This document shows positions 55,069 to 64,000 of a stretch of 64,000 nucleotides of DNA, piece after piece. The stretch lies in the NCBI GenBank assembly GCA_030220185.1, contig JASPKZ010002338.1:660501-724500 (forward strand), given 5' to 3'. The position numbers were made by a program, and so were the translations under genes. This stretch comes from Diploptera punctata (taxonomy: Eukaryota; Arthropoda; Insecta; Blattodea; Blaberidae). The stretch's first letter is position 1, and each line of letters begins with the position of its first letter. Below the pieces are notes generated by a model. It saw only the letters and a program-made list of their open reading frames with translations. It made no database searches and was not told the DNA's origin.

Positions 55069-55800
55069 CAGCAAACTCCCGATTATCCGTGTTAATTGGA
55101 ACCAAGATATGTACGAAAAATTAAAAAGAACATGGATAATCCAATTAAGTTACTCGGCGCCGTGGAAGTTGATCAGAAATGTATTTACCCACTTTAACAC
55201 AACTTAAATGCAACAAATATTCATAAAATGTTACATTAAATGTATTTAGGTGTGAGTCGTAATTATCATTATTTTACTCGTAAATATGAGAAAAAAGTGG
55301 GACTATTTCTGGGTCATGACCACTCTGGTTGCGACAGTTATTCAAAATGGCTACCATAACGAGCGACAACTACACTAGTAACCACCGATATCCATACTTA
55401 TAACCAGCGATGGCAAATAATCACCGATGACCACACTACTAACTAGCGATAAACCCACTGCCACAACTTATCTGTGGTTTCAATCTGTAACAACAAACTT
55501 TCACTGACTCCACAACGGAAATTTCCAAAATTGTATTGTATTCTCAGAATGTTGGTTGGTACCGTTAAATGCGTCAGAGGAGGGGGTTGTGAGTGAAGGT
55601 TACTCTATTGTGCGAGTTTCTAAACGCAGTTCACAGTAGCACATTTAAAAATAAATAATTTTTTCATAACAATACAAAATACAGTAAAAAAGAGTCATGT
55701 CTGGATAATCTGCAAACCGGATAAAATACAGTAAAAAAGAGTCATGTCTGGATAATCTGCAAACCGGATAATACGTTCATGGATAATCGGGAGTTTGCTG
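55069..55800. mobile_element. pogo-like non-autonomous DNA transposon
   Basis: Perfect-looking terminal repeats CAGCAAACTCCCGATTATCC with TA on both sides (55067-55068, 55801-55802). Length 732 bp, no transposase frame. A segment of about 47 bp containing gagtcatgtctggataatct is duplicated in tandem at 55684-55771. Confidence 0.8.
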
Positions 55801-56028
55801 TACAATCATTTTGAATAATATGTAAACCATTGGCTCTCATCCTTTGGGGCTTAGTTCCAAACAAAAAATGGATTCATCATCAATATAACTATTATAATTA
55901 ATTATTATAACTATTTTTATTAATAGGTTTTTGTTTAGTTATTTATTTGAAGTTAATTTTGATTTCTATAAAGATATTATTTTAATTGGTGAAGTTTAAT
56001 GTATAATTATAATATGTGAATTTTATAG

Positions 56029-56214
56029 GGCCTAAACCAGGACCCCCTCGCAATCTTACCGTCACTGAGATCAATAATGGCTTCCTAATCACATGGCAGT
56101 CACCAGCCGAGCGAGCCCACTTGGTGCAGTACTACACCATCAAATATAAAACTGACTCAGGCTGGAAGACTCTCAATAAAGGCTCCATCCGACCTGAAGA
56201 AACATCCTACCTGG
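56029..56214 (+). CDS. tutl: tutl exon: first half of second FN3
   Basis: This 186-nt, phase 1-1 exon encodes the start of the second FN3 domain: GPKPGPPRNLTVTE, the core tryptophan in FLITWQSP, YYTIKYKT, and a conserved PEETSYL end. The acceptor is tttatag ending at 56028 and the donor gtaagt at 56215. It is nearly the same as fly Turtle as I remember that protein. Confidence 0.93.
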
Positions 56215-56379
56215 GTAAGTAATAGTTAAGTTACTATATATTCCCGAATACAGAGTGCATCCCAATATCAAAAAGATATGTGTGTGTTCTAATGGTATCC
56301 ATTGCACTTTTTGACTCTAGGTAATAAATGGAATATAGACTTTTTTTTTTATTGCGGATGAACTCATGTAGGACTACGC

Positions 56380-56880
56380 AAAGTACTTAGAGGCGTTTCC
56401 TTTGAGCCCAAATTTCTTTCATTCTTTTGCTATGAGCTTGTTTTCTATCATCTGTCCAAGTTGTTCCAGTTTTTTTCTTCGGTTTGTCCTCTTGGTCAAC
56501 TTGCCACTTATTCACCTTAATTCTAAATATATCTCTGTTTGAGATATCTTCTTTAGTAATTCCTGCCAATTTTAAGTCCTTTTTGACTTCATCAATCCAC
56601 TTCATAGTATCCACTGGAGCTTTACTTCTGTTTTCGTAGAATTCCATTATCTGTTTTGTAAGCCTATTTAAGTTCATTCATTTAATATGGCCATAAAATT
56701 TTAACCTTCGTTTTCTAATATCACTATGAATTTCTGTATATATTTTTATTTCCTTCTTACTTCTGAGTCTAAATGCTTCACCTATGACTTGTGGACCTAA
56801 AACTTTTCTTATTATTTTGCATTCTTTTTTCACTATATTTTTTTCTGTTCAAAATTAATATTTCTGCTCCATAGAGGCAT
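56380..56880 (-). mobile_element. LINE 3' fragment
   Basis: Minus ORF 56387-56677: MKWIDEVKKDLKLAGITKED, DIFRIKVNKW, RMKEIWAQRK. Upstream (56680-56880) broken frames give YGAE and RLKFYGHI motifs. Confidence 0.65.
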
Positions 56881-57039
56881 TCTCATTTAATTACAGTGTT
56901 ATAGTGTCGTAATTTGTATGTAAAAGATATGGATTTTTTATTATAAGTGTTGTTAGTAAGCCGAAATGCTGTTTCCATTTTTTGGCATCTACTTTTATTG
57001 GCTTTAGTTTCAATTCCATAGACGTTTTTATTATTGATT

Positions 57040-57310
57040 TAACACTTCTCACTGAAGGATAAATTATATTTGAAGAGAAAAATTTTTGCCTAGACCGAGA
57101 CTCGAACCTGGGACCCTTGGCTTTCTGGGCCAAGTGCTCTACCAACTGAGCTACCGAGGCGAGTTGCGATCTAGATGCAATTTTTTCTCTTATATATGTT
57201 GTAATTCCCTCATGCCAAATGCTTGAAACCTTGCTTCTATCTTTGCAAAAGCCAAGGGTCCTGGGTTCGAGTCTCAGTCTAGGTGAAAATTTTTCTCGTC
57301 AAATATAGGA
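57040..57310 (-). repeat. tRNA-like sequence in AGAGAAAAATT brackets
   Basis: Antisense copy of the 41909 unit (ctaccaactgagctaccgagg) after gaagagaaaaatttttgcc. A partial sense copy follows at 57250-57307, ending gtgaaaatttttctcg. Confidence 0.6.
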
Positions 57311-57417
57311 ATTAATATAGTTTATTTTGATTTTGATAGATCATATTACACACATTTATGTACTTGTATTGTGTTCGGAGAAGTTTAGAATAAAAAAAAT
57401 AGGAAAACTGATCCTAC

Positions 57418-57600
57418 TACAATTCTTAGGAGGACCTTAGGGTGGTAGGGAGATTAAGGCTTCCACCTTTCTAAATAATCAGCACAGAATGACAGCCAGG
57501 TTGTCAGCCCTGCATGACAGCCATCTTTACCTCCAGAACAGTACTCATTTATGTTAGAGACTGAGTCAAATCTCTGGGTCATGCTGCCACCAGAATTAAT
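57418..57600 (-). mobile_element. SINE family C, degenerate
   Basis: Antisense body (ggaggaccttagggtggtag; gttgtcagccctgcatgaca). Confidence 0.5.
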
Positions 57601-58378
57601 CCAGGAATCTGGTGCACAATATATCAATTAAAAAAATTGTATATCACCATCTCTCCTAGATCCGAGATTGAAAATTTTACATTTAAAATTTCCAACCCTG
57701 CTAAGTATCAAATCTGGATCCACTAATCAGGAAGCAGGTATGCTACCAACTGAGCTAATATGGCAGACAAAACAGAGGTGTAACAAGATAAAAATTATGA
57801 GAAAACCCCGAAAAATATTGTAGTATAATGAACGACCATTTATATCCTGTTAAAGATTCTGTCTTGCTCTAAGGGTTAGCTCATGGGTGGACCTACTTTG
57901 TCATTGGAGTCTAAGTTCTTCCAGGTGCTTCGGTTCCATGCTATAGTGAACTCTTAAAAAAATGTGCCTATCTCATTCTCTCCTTTTTGCCTATAAGAAG
58001 GTCCCACATCTGTGTCTTGCTACAAGCCACCTCTCCCCATTTCCATATGAGATTATTTTCTCATTGAGCTTTGTTGGTTAGACCTGATATTATCCGTAAT
58101 CTGAATTAGACCATTAGGAGAGGCGGTTACTTGAATTATGAAATTGATGAATGAAATTTAGTGGGAACTTTTCAGTGTTCTAGAACTGAGTGTGTTGACT
58201 CAGATGGCAGCATTTGAGTCTCATATTTTCAAGGTCCCAAGTTCGAAACCTGGAGCCGACTGAACTGAATGAGTTTTTTTTTTTGTGAATTTCCTCAGTT
58301 GTCAAGGTTAGAATTTCATTACCACAATCTATTTCATCCTTAAACATCTTATCATATTTCACTCAAAATAAATATTTA

Positions 58379-60930
58379 ATGAATATTTATGTCCATCCAT
58401 CCAACTATTACCTGGCTATACAAATGCAGATTAGATCGCCTCTAGTTCAAGAAACACCGGTTGGTGAAAATATTGAAGAAGAATGGCTTGCTCTACAAAG
58501 TATTTTGACACAAGCAGCAAATGAAAGCCTGGGTATCAAAACCAAATGGAATCGAAAAAAAGGACTACGGATATGGGATGAAAACATAAAAAAAGTAATT
58601 GATGATAAACGTGAAGCATACAAAAAATTTCTGTCTACAAAAAAAGATGAAGATTAAGTAGAGTATCATAGGAAGAGAGCCATAGCTAAAATTGAAGTTC
58701 GCAAAAAAACATAGACAAAGCTGGGAACAATTTGTCTCATTTTTGGAAAATGATATCACTAGGCCTCAACCAAAAATTATATAAAGTTTTAACAAAATTT
58801 AAATAATGATTCAAGAGAAAATGCACATTTAAATTGTATATCTAAAGAATCTTGGCTTACCTACTTTCATCATTTATGGACACAAAAGGATGATTTATTA
58901 CAAATACCAATCTCTAATAACACTGCTTTGGAACAAATTTCTATAGATGAATTAACTGATGTTGTTAAATCATTAAAAAGTAACAAAGCTTCCGGAGAAG
59001 ACCACATTAATCAAGAATTATTTAAATTTTCAACTAAAAATTTTTTAGACAGATTTCTTATTCTCCTTAATATGATATGGGAAGGACAAGAACCACCACA
59101 AAGCTGGAACAAATCCATTGTAATACCAATCTTCAAAAAAGGAAGTCGCCAAATCAAAGATAACTATCGTGGAATTAGCTTGTTGAACTCTGGATATAAA
59201 ATTTATGCTAATATAGTTAAGAATAAATTGAGGAAAATTTATGAAAATATAATTGGAGAAGAGCAGAATGGATTCAGAAAGGGTAGATCTTGTACAGATG
59301 GATTCTTTACTCTATAACTACTATTGGAAAAGCACAAGGAATTCAATATAGAAACTCATATCGCCTTCGTTGACTTCATAAAGGCTTTTGACAAAGTAGA
59401 CAGAAATATATTACTACAAATTTTAGCTGATGATAACGTTCCACAACAATATATTACTAATATCTTCAACATCTATAAAGATAATGAAATCTCTGTTAAA
59501 CAAGATGGCAAATTATCTTCTTGGGAAAAGATCAACACTGGAGTAAGACAGAGATGTGGACTTTCACCGGTGCTTTTCATTATATACATGAATAAATTAA
59601 TAAATGAATGGAGGAAAACACAACGAGGATATATACCCATCAATAGGAACCTCAAACTCGATGCTATTCTTTTTGCAGACGATTTAGCTCTTCTGGCACT
59701 TTCCGAAAATGATTTGCAACGATCAATTTATAATTTACACAAAAATAGGTGCCAAATTTAATATGGAAATATCAATTAACAAAACTAAAATTATGGCATT
59801 TCATGGGAAGGACCCCATACAAAGTAAAATCTGTCTCCAGAATAAAATTTTAGAGAGATCTAATCAATTTAAATATCTTGGATATTATCTCTCTATCTGG
59901 GATGAAAAGGATATCCCTGAAAAAGTTACTAGTTATAATAAAAGTTTAGGAATTATTAATCAAGTTATGAAACCATCCCTTGTACAAAAAAACACCAGAT
60001 TACGTTTATATAACACTTTGGCTAGACCAGTGTTGACCTATGGTAGTGAAGCATGGACACTAAAAAAACAACATGAAAGCAGAATAACGGCTTGTGAAAT
60101 GAGATTCATGCGCAGAACAGCGGGTTACACCAGATGGGATCGGAAAAGGAACACCGATATCTTAAAAGAATTGAAGACTACGCCAATTTTGGAATATATT
60201 AAACAGTACCAACTAAATTGGAAACACCATCTTGAAAGAATGAGTTCAAATCGGATCCCCAAAGCTGTTTATAATTATATACCAAGAGGACGAAGATCAC
60301 TGGGCCGTCCTATGAAACGCTGGAGGGAAAATTTTCTATAGGATCGTAACAGGCCTTGGCCTAATACTTGGAAGGAAGAAGAAGAAGAATTAAAAACAAA
60401 TATAAAATCTAACAAAAACCAAGACCTATGTAATAAAGCCAAAGACAAAAAATGGAATATTTTAGTAAAGAAGCCAGATATTATTCCAGAAATTCCACGT
60501 AAAACTGCTTACAGAACATGACTATTGGGCCAAACATTTATATAAAATAGGAATCTACATGAATCCAAATTGTCCTCTATGCAACAAAGATGAAGAAATG
60601 AATGAAGAACACCTACAAACCTGTGAAGTATTACCTGTTGGATCCACCTTAGAGAAATATTGGAGAGCAAGAACACTAATGGCTTCGTTGCCAAGACCCA
60701 GCATTTGAAAACAACAACAACATATACCAAATCGTGGAATGTTGGTGAACTAGTAATTACCAACTTGCCTCTCGTTCTGAGGTTATAACAAGTTCAAATT
60801 CAGCTAGGGTGACGGATTTTAAGGGTGTAAAAATCCTGAGTACCCCTTCCTTCAGAAGGGAAGTAAACGCATGGGTCCTATATCCTAGATTTGGTGTAAA
60901 TCTAATATTCATTCATTCATAGTGTTCTGC
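58379..60930 (+). mobile_element. LINE retrotransposon, longest copy in the window
   Basis: Four frames, separated by stops or shifts. The first is an N-terminal linker (58379-58657). Next comes the RT front (58928-59317: KASGEDHINQELFK, PIFKKGSRQIKDNYRGISLL, EQNGFRKGRSCTDG). Then the RT core (59324-59761: AFVDFIKAFDKVDR, GVRQRCGLSPVLF, catalytic FADDLALLA). Last is the C-terminal domain (59709-60341: YLGYYLSIWDEKD, TYGSEAWTLKKQHES, SLGRPMKRW). A decayed CPLC zinc knuckle follows (to about 60706), then a (attc)n tail near 60910. No endonuclease domain is visible, so it is 5'-truncated. It is a pseudogene in an intron of tutl. Confidence 0.82.
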
Positions 60931-60934
60931 TCAA

Positions 60935-61420
60935 GAGCAGGTCTTTCACTGCAAACTCAGCATTCTCCACTCTTTCCTTAACTCAGCTTTCCTTTTTGTA
61001 TCTGCATACAAACCATTTATTTTAATATTGTCTATCATCTGATGTCTTTTTCTGCCTCTAACTTTCTTTCCGTTGACCATTCCTTCTAGGGCATCCTTCA
61101 GCAGGCAGTTTCTTCTTAGCCAGTAGCCAATCCAATTTATTTTCCTCTTCTTTATGAGTTCCGGCATTGTTCTTCTTTCACCCACTCTGTCTAGCACATC
61201 TTTATTTCTTACTTTGTCCATTTTATACATTCCATTCTTCTCCATATCCACATCTCAAAAGCTTCCAGTCGCTTTTCCTCATTCTGTCGTAATGTCCAAG
61301 TCTCTGCACTATAGAATGCTACACTCTGCACAAAGCACTTCACTAGCCTCTTCCGTAACTCTTTTCAAAAGGTCCACAGAAAATAAATCTAATGTAAGAG
61401 GCCTTTAAACATAATTTGTT
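60935..61420 (-). mobile_element. LINE 3' fragment
   Basis: Minus ORF 60946-61251: VRNKDVLDRVGERRTMPELI, INWIGYWLRRNCLLKDALEG, RGRKRHQMIDNI. This is an RTE-like C-terminal module distinct from the other LINEs here. It abuts the tail of 58379-60930 in opposite orientation. Confidence 0.68.
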
Positions 61421-61544
61421 GGCCTTTTCATCCCCAGCATTGAAATGTGCACAAATAATCTGAATTAAAAAGTATCATTAAATAAAAATATTACCTACCT
61501 GTGAACATTATGATAAGAAATAACTAGTGGATTTTGATTTATAG

Positions 61545-61772
61545 TTAAGAACCTGGTGGGAGGAAGGACGTACTACTTTCGTGTGCTCGCTAACTCTCTC
61601 AAGAGTTACGAGAGCAGCGAGGAGGTGAAGTATCCAGTCCCAGCAAGAGTCAAGCACAAGGCCATCACAGCAGGCGTCGTTGGAGGCATCCTCTTCTTCA
61701 TAGTTGCCATCATTCTGTCAGTTTGTGCCGTCAAGATATGTAACAAGAGAAAGCGACGGAAACAAGAGAAAG
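61545..61772 (+). CDS. tutl: tutl exon: end of second FN3, transmembrane helix, cytoplasmic start
   Basis: It begins VKNLVGGRTYYFRVLA (FN3 F strand), then the membrane-proximal VPARVKHK. A hydrophobic helix of about 23 residues follows (AITAGVVGGILFFIVAIIL and on to CAVKIC), then the basic stop-transfer stretch NKRKRRKQEK. The acceptor is ttatag (to 61544) and the donor gtaatt at 61773, phase 1. The protein is thus a type I single-pass receptor with its Ig/FN3 part outside the cell. The rest of the tail lies beyond this window. Confidence 0.94.
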
Positions 61773-61997
61773 GTAATTATTTATTCAGAATTACTTAACA
61801 GGATGATTTGGGAGTGGAAGTAAAACACATGTCTCATTACACTGCAAGCTTATGTATAAGTACCCTATTAAAAATAAATAAATGATGCTTCAATCAATTT
61901 AAATGTGTGAAAATCTTCCAACATATGAAAATTCACAAAAAACACAAATTATACTAAAATATTTAATCTATTATATACAAAACTGTATAATTAGTTT

Positions 61998-62780
61998 ACT
62001 AAGAATTAAATGAATCGTGAATTCTTCTTACCTCATACATCTACGGGGTGAATCATAAATATGGCTATATGTTTGATCGCGTTGTGTGATGAAAATATTA
62101 CCATTACAGGAAATATGAAATTACCGTTGGAAAGGTAATTACAACAATGGAATAAAACAAAACAGTGTAGAACTTACATCATTAGTCAAAATGGCATTGA
62201 ATATGCAACAGCAAATTATAATTGCTGCATGGGCAATAAAGTATGCTAATGATTGTGAGACCGCAAGACGGGCAAAACGTGAGTTTAACGTAGCATTGCA
62301 GCCGTCGACTATGGGAAAATGGAGAAAACGACTGCTGGAAATGGGAAGGATGCAGAAAATCAAACCTCCTGGAAGGCCTTGCATTAGCACGGATGCAGAA
62401 ACAACAAAGAGAATTGTGGAGCCATTCGACGCTAGCCCACAAAAATCAACCTGCCAAGCTGCACATGAGCAGTGATTTGTTTTGTTTTGTTCTATTGTAG
62501 TAATTTGAAGGATTCCCTTTCCAATGATAACATCATATTTCCTTTAATAATAATATTTTCGTCACAAAATGCGATCAAACGTATAGCCATATTTCTGAAT
62601 CACTCTGTATGTTTTTTTTTTAACATAGAACTGCAGTATTGGGAAAAATATCATTCCCATCTTCAGCTGTTTTCACAACTGATGATGGAATGATATTTTT
62701 CCCGATACTGCAGTTCTGTGTTAAAAAACATAGATGTATGAGGTAAGAAGGATCATCGATTCATTGAATTCTTATTAAAA
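61998..62780. mobile_element. Penelope-like palindrome (GATA-core) interrupted by a TA-flanked element
   Basis: Left flank gaatcgtgaattcttcttacctcatacatcta, then the 62044-62607 insertion, then tgtttttttt...aactgcagtattggg and its mirror ending tgtatgaggtaagaag. The right arm reads CTGATGA, stem II, GATA, ACTGCAGT. Confidence 0.75.
62044..62607 (+). mobile_element. TA-flanked element with helix-turn-helix ORF
   Basis: Inverted ends with atatggctatatgtttgatcgc, TA duplications at 62042-62043 and 62608-62609. An ORF at 62191-62475 (94 aa: IIIAAWAIKYANDCETARRA, ALQPSTMGKWRKRL, KPPGRPCISTDAETTKRI) looks like a DNA-binding N-terminal domain without a catalytic part. It is inserted in the Penelope-like palindrome 61998-62780. 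Superfamily (Tc1/mariner-like) is inferred from the TA target. Confidence 0.7.
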
Positions 62781-62784
62781 AAAA

Positions 62785-63040
62785 CTCATAATGTAAAAAT
62801 TCTCACATTTATTATATTAATTAATTTACTGTTTCCAGTATGAAAAACAAATACTGTATTTATATTAATTTTAAACATAAAAAATATAAGACACACCATA
62901 TTGAAACATGAAACATACTCATATCTTCAGTAAAAATACATGTTGATTTGTATATATACAATCTTAATATAGAAATTAATATACACAGACCAACCATCTG
63001 TAAACATTAGTTAACACAACTAAAAAGAAAAATTTCTTTA
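62785..63040. other. intronic AT-rich DNA, nothing recognised
   Basis: Nothing supported here, nor in 63510-64000 at the window end. Confidence 0.5.
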
Positions 63041-63096
63041 ATAGTGAGTGGAGAACATATTTTTATCGACTCACCTCATATATTTTCAAATTTCTT

Positions 63097-63139
63097 TGAT
63101 ACCGACAGTTTCAGACAATATCATGTCCTTCTTCAGTCA
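63097..63139 (-). ncRNA. hammerhead ribozyme motif
   Basis: Minus strand: TGA/TCA stem I, CTGAAGA, stem II with imperfect pairing, GAAA, short stem III, A. The plus-strand mirror is at 63259-63301. Confidence 0.65.
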
Positions 63140-63258
63140 TGGCTTCCACTGCTGAAATTCTGTGATTGTTGATTTCTCTAATGACATCAAAGATGGCAGC
63201 ACAAGAGGTGATGTCATTAGAGAAATCAACAATCACAGAATTTCAGCAGTGGAAGCCA

Positions 63259-63301
63259 TGACTGAAGAAGGATATGATATTGTCTGAAACCGTCGGTATC
63301 A
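63259..63301 (+). ncRNA. hammerhead ribozyme motif
   Basis: TGA/TCA stem I, CTGAAGA at 63262-63268, stem II imperfect, GAAA 63286-63289, stem III ACCG/CGGT-like, A. Confidence 0.65.
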
Positions 63302-63403
63302 AAGAAATTTGAAAATATGTGAGGTGAGTCAATAAAAATATGTTCTCCACTCACTATTAATGATATAACCTCATAATGTTTACTTCCCAATATTAATTTA
63401 AAT

Positions 63404-63505
63404 AGAAAAATTTCTACCTGAGCTGGATTTGAATATAGACCTCCAGCTTTAGATGCTGGAAGTCTTGGGTTTCATATACAAGCTCAGGTAGAAAATGGTT
63501 CTCTT
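63404..63505. repeat. small tRNA-like foldback
   Basis: atagaaaaatttctacctgagctgg is mirrored by ccagcttt...tgctgg and aagctcaggtagaaaatgg. Mostly the anticodon and T-arm parts survive. Confidence 0.45.
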
Positions 63506-64000
63506 CAGTTGTATTAGATATAATCTTGTTGCTAGTAAATGACTTCTCAAGTCATTTGAATCACAAATTTTATAAATTATTTTCTGAACTCTAGTAATAA
63601 ATTTAATTAAATAGATGAAATGTAGATAAAATACTCTAGTCAACAAGCTACAAAATTAGCTTTAATGACTCATGGGTCTTAGAATTAATTCTTTCAACAC
63701 CAGTTGCATTCTAAGTTGACCCTCTTGATTTACTAAACTGAAGAAATTTCTAAGATCAGCATAAAAAGTTATACTAGAAAAGTCTAATTTTGTTTTCTGA
63801 AAATTAAAAATAATTTTATTTTCTAGATGAGTATTATTAATTAACTCACATAAGACATAACTACACACAATTATTAAAACACAATAGAATCCAGTTGTGG
63901 TATAACCTAAAATGTTGAAGCATTTCAAAATAACGATGAAATAAAACTAATATTAAGTGATAAATTATTTTCAAAATTCTACTAAAAAATAACTTAATAT

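Larger units (their letters stand above)
6790..61772 (+). other. tutl: turtle (tutl) gene locus, internal exons 6790-61772
   Basis: Ten exons joined by GT-AG introns give a continuous 642-codon frame: four Ig domains, two FN3 domains, one transmembrane helix and a basic juxtamembrane stretch. Domain order and sequence match my recollection of insect Turtle, a cell-surface adhesion receptor acting in neurite branching, axon self-avoidance and photoreceptor axon tiling. The fly protein has five Ig and two FN3 domains, so the signal peptide and first Ig domain should lie upstream of this window and most of the cytoplasmic tail downstream. Intron phases agree throughout (1,1,0,0,2,1,1,1,1,1 at the exon ends). 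The closest alternative is the related receptor borderless, but the TM and post-TM match favours turtle. Family membership is recognised from memory, not from a search. Confidence 0.9.
63045..63395. mobile_element. Penelope-like palindrome
   Basis: Shorter relative of 10436-10960 with the same flanks (gtggagaacatatttttat, cgactcacctcatat) and the right outer box cctcataatgtttacttcc. Confidence 0.8.

Overview
The window is animal nuclear DNA, most likely from a large, repeat-rich insect genome. A cockroach- or termite-like (Blattodea) source is my guess from the repeat mix, not something shown directly. The only host gene I recognise is on the + strand: an internal part of the immunoglobulin-superfamily receptor gene turtle (tutl). 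Ten exons between 6790 and 61772 join in one frame (1926 nt, 642 codons) and encode four Ig domains, two fibronectin type III domains, a transmembrane helix and the start of the cytoplasmic tail. Both ends of the gene lie outside the window. Every intron obeys GT-AG, and the largest (7066-26367) is about 19 kb.

Nearly everything else is transposable-element debris in the introns. It includes 5'-truncated LINE fragments on both strands, with one long reverse-transcriptase copy at 58379-60930. DNA transposons are a deleted mariner (26852-27755), a pogo/Tigger copy (7360-9053), a smaller pogo-like element (55069-55800), two Harbinger-like elements (28330-28916, 35768-36376), a 564-bp TA-flanked element with a helix-turn-helix ORF (62044-62607) and a decayed piggyBac (about 40680-41215). 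There are also several tRNA-headed SINEs, foldback MITEs and three sizeable tandem arrays (33-, 85- and 58-bp units).

The most unusual content is a set of about 28 palindromic (head-to-head) repeats spread over the whole window. Their arms differ in sequence but share one plan. The outer flank carries a box resembling GGAARTAACATTATGAGGTT. Inside it, the arms are bracketed by CTYACCTCAT and ATGAGGTRAG. Each arm folds as a small hammerhead ribozyme (CUGANGA, stem II, GAAA, a very short stem III, UH). Four palindromes also encode remnants of the GIY-YIG endonuclease end of Penelope-like retroelements. I therefore read the whole set as Penelope-like terminal regions in inverted pairs. Hammerheads in Penelope-like elements are known. 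What deserves attention here is the family diversity, the compensatory changes in stems I and II, and a stem III that is self-complementary in nearly every family, as expected for hammerheads that act as dimers.

A second recurrent pattern is tRNA-like sequence, often in inverted pairs, enclosed by AGAGAAAAATT and AATTTTTCTCT. These are probably another foldback or SINE-like class rather than working tRNA genes.
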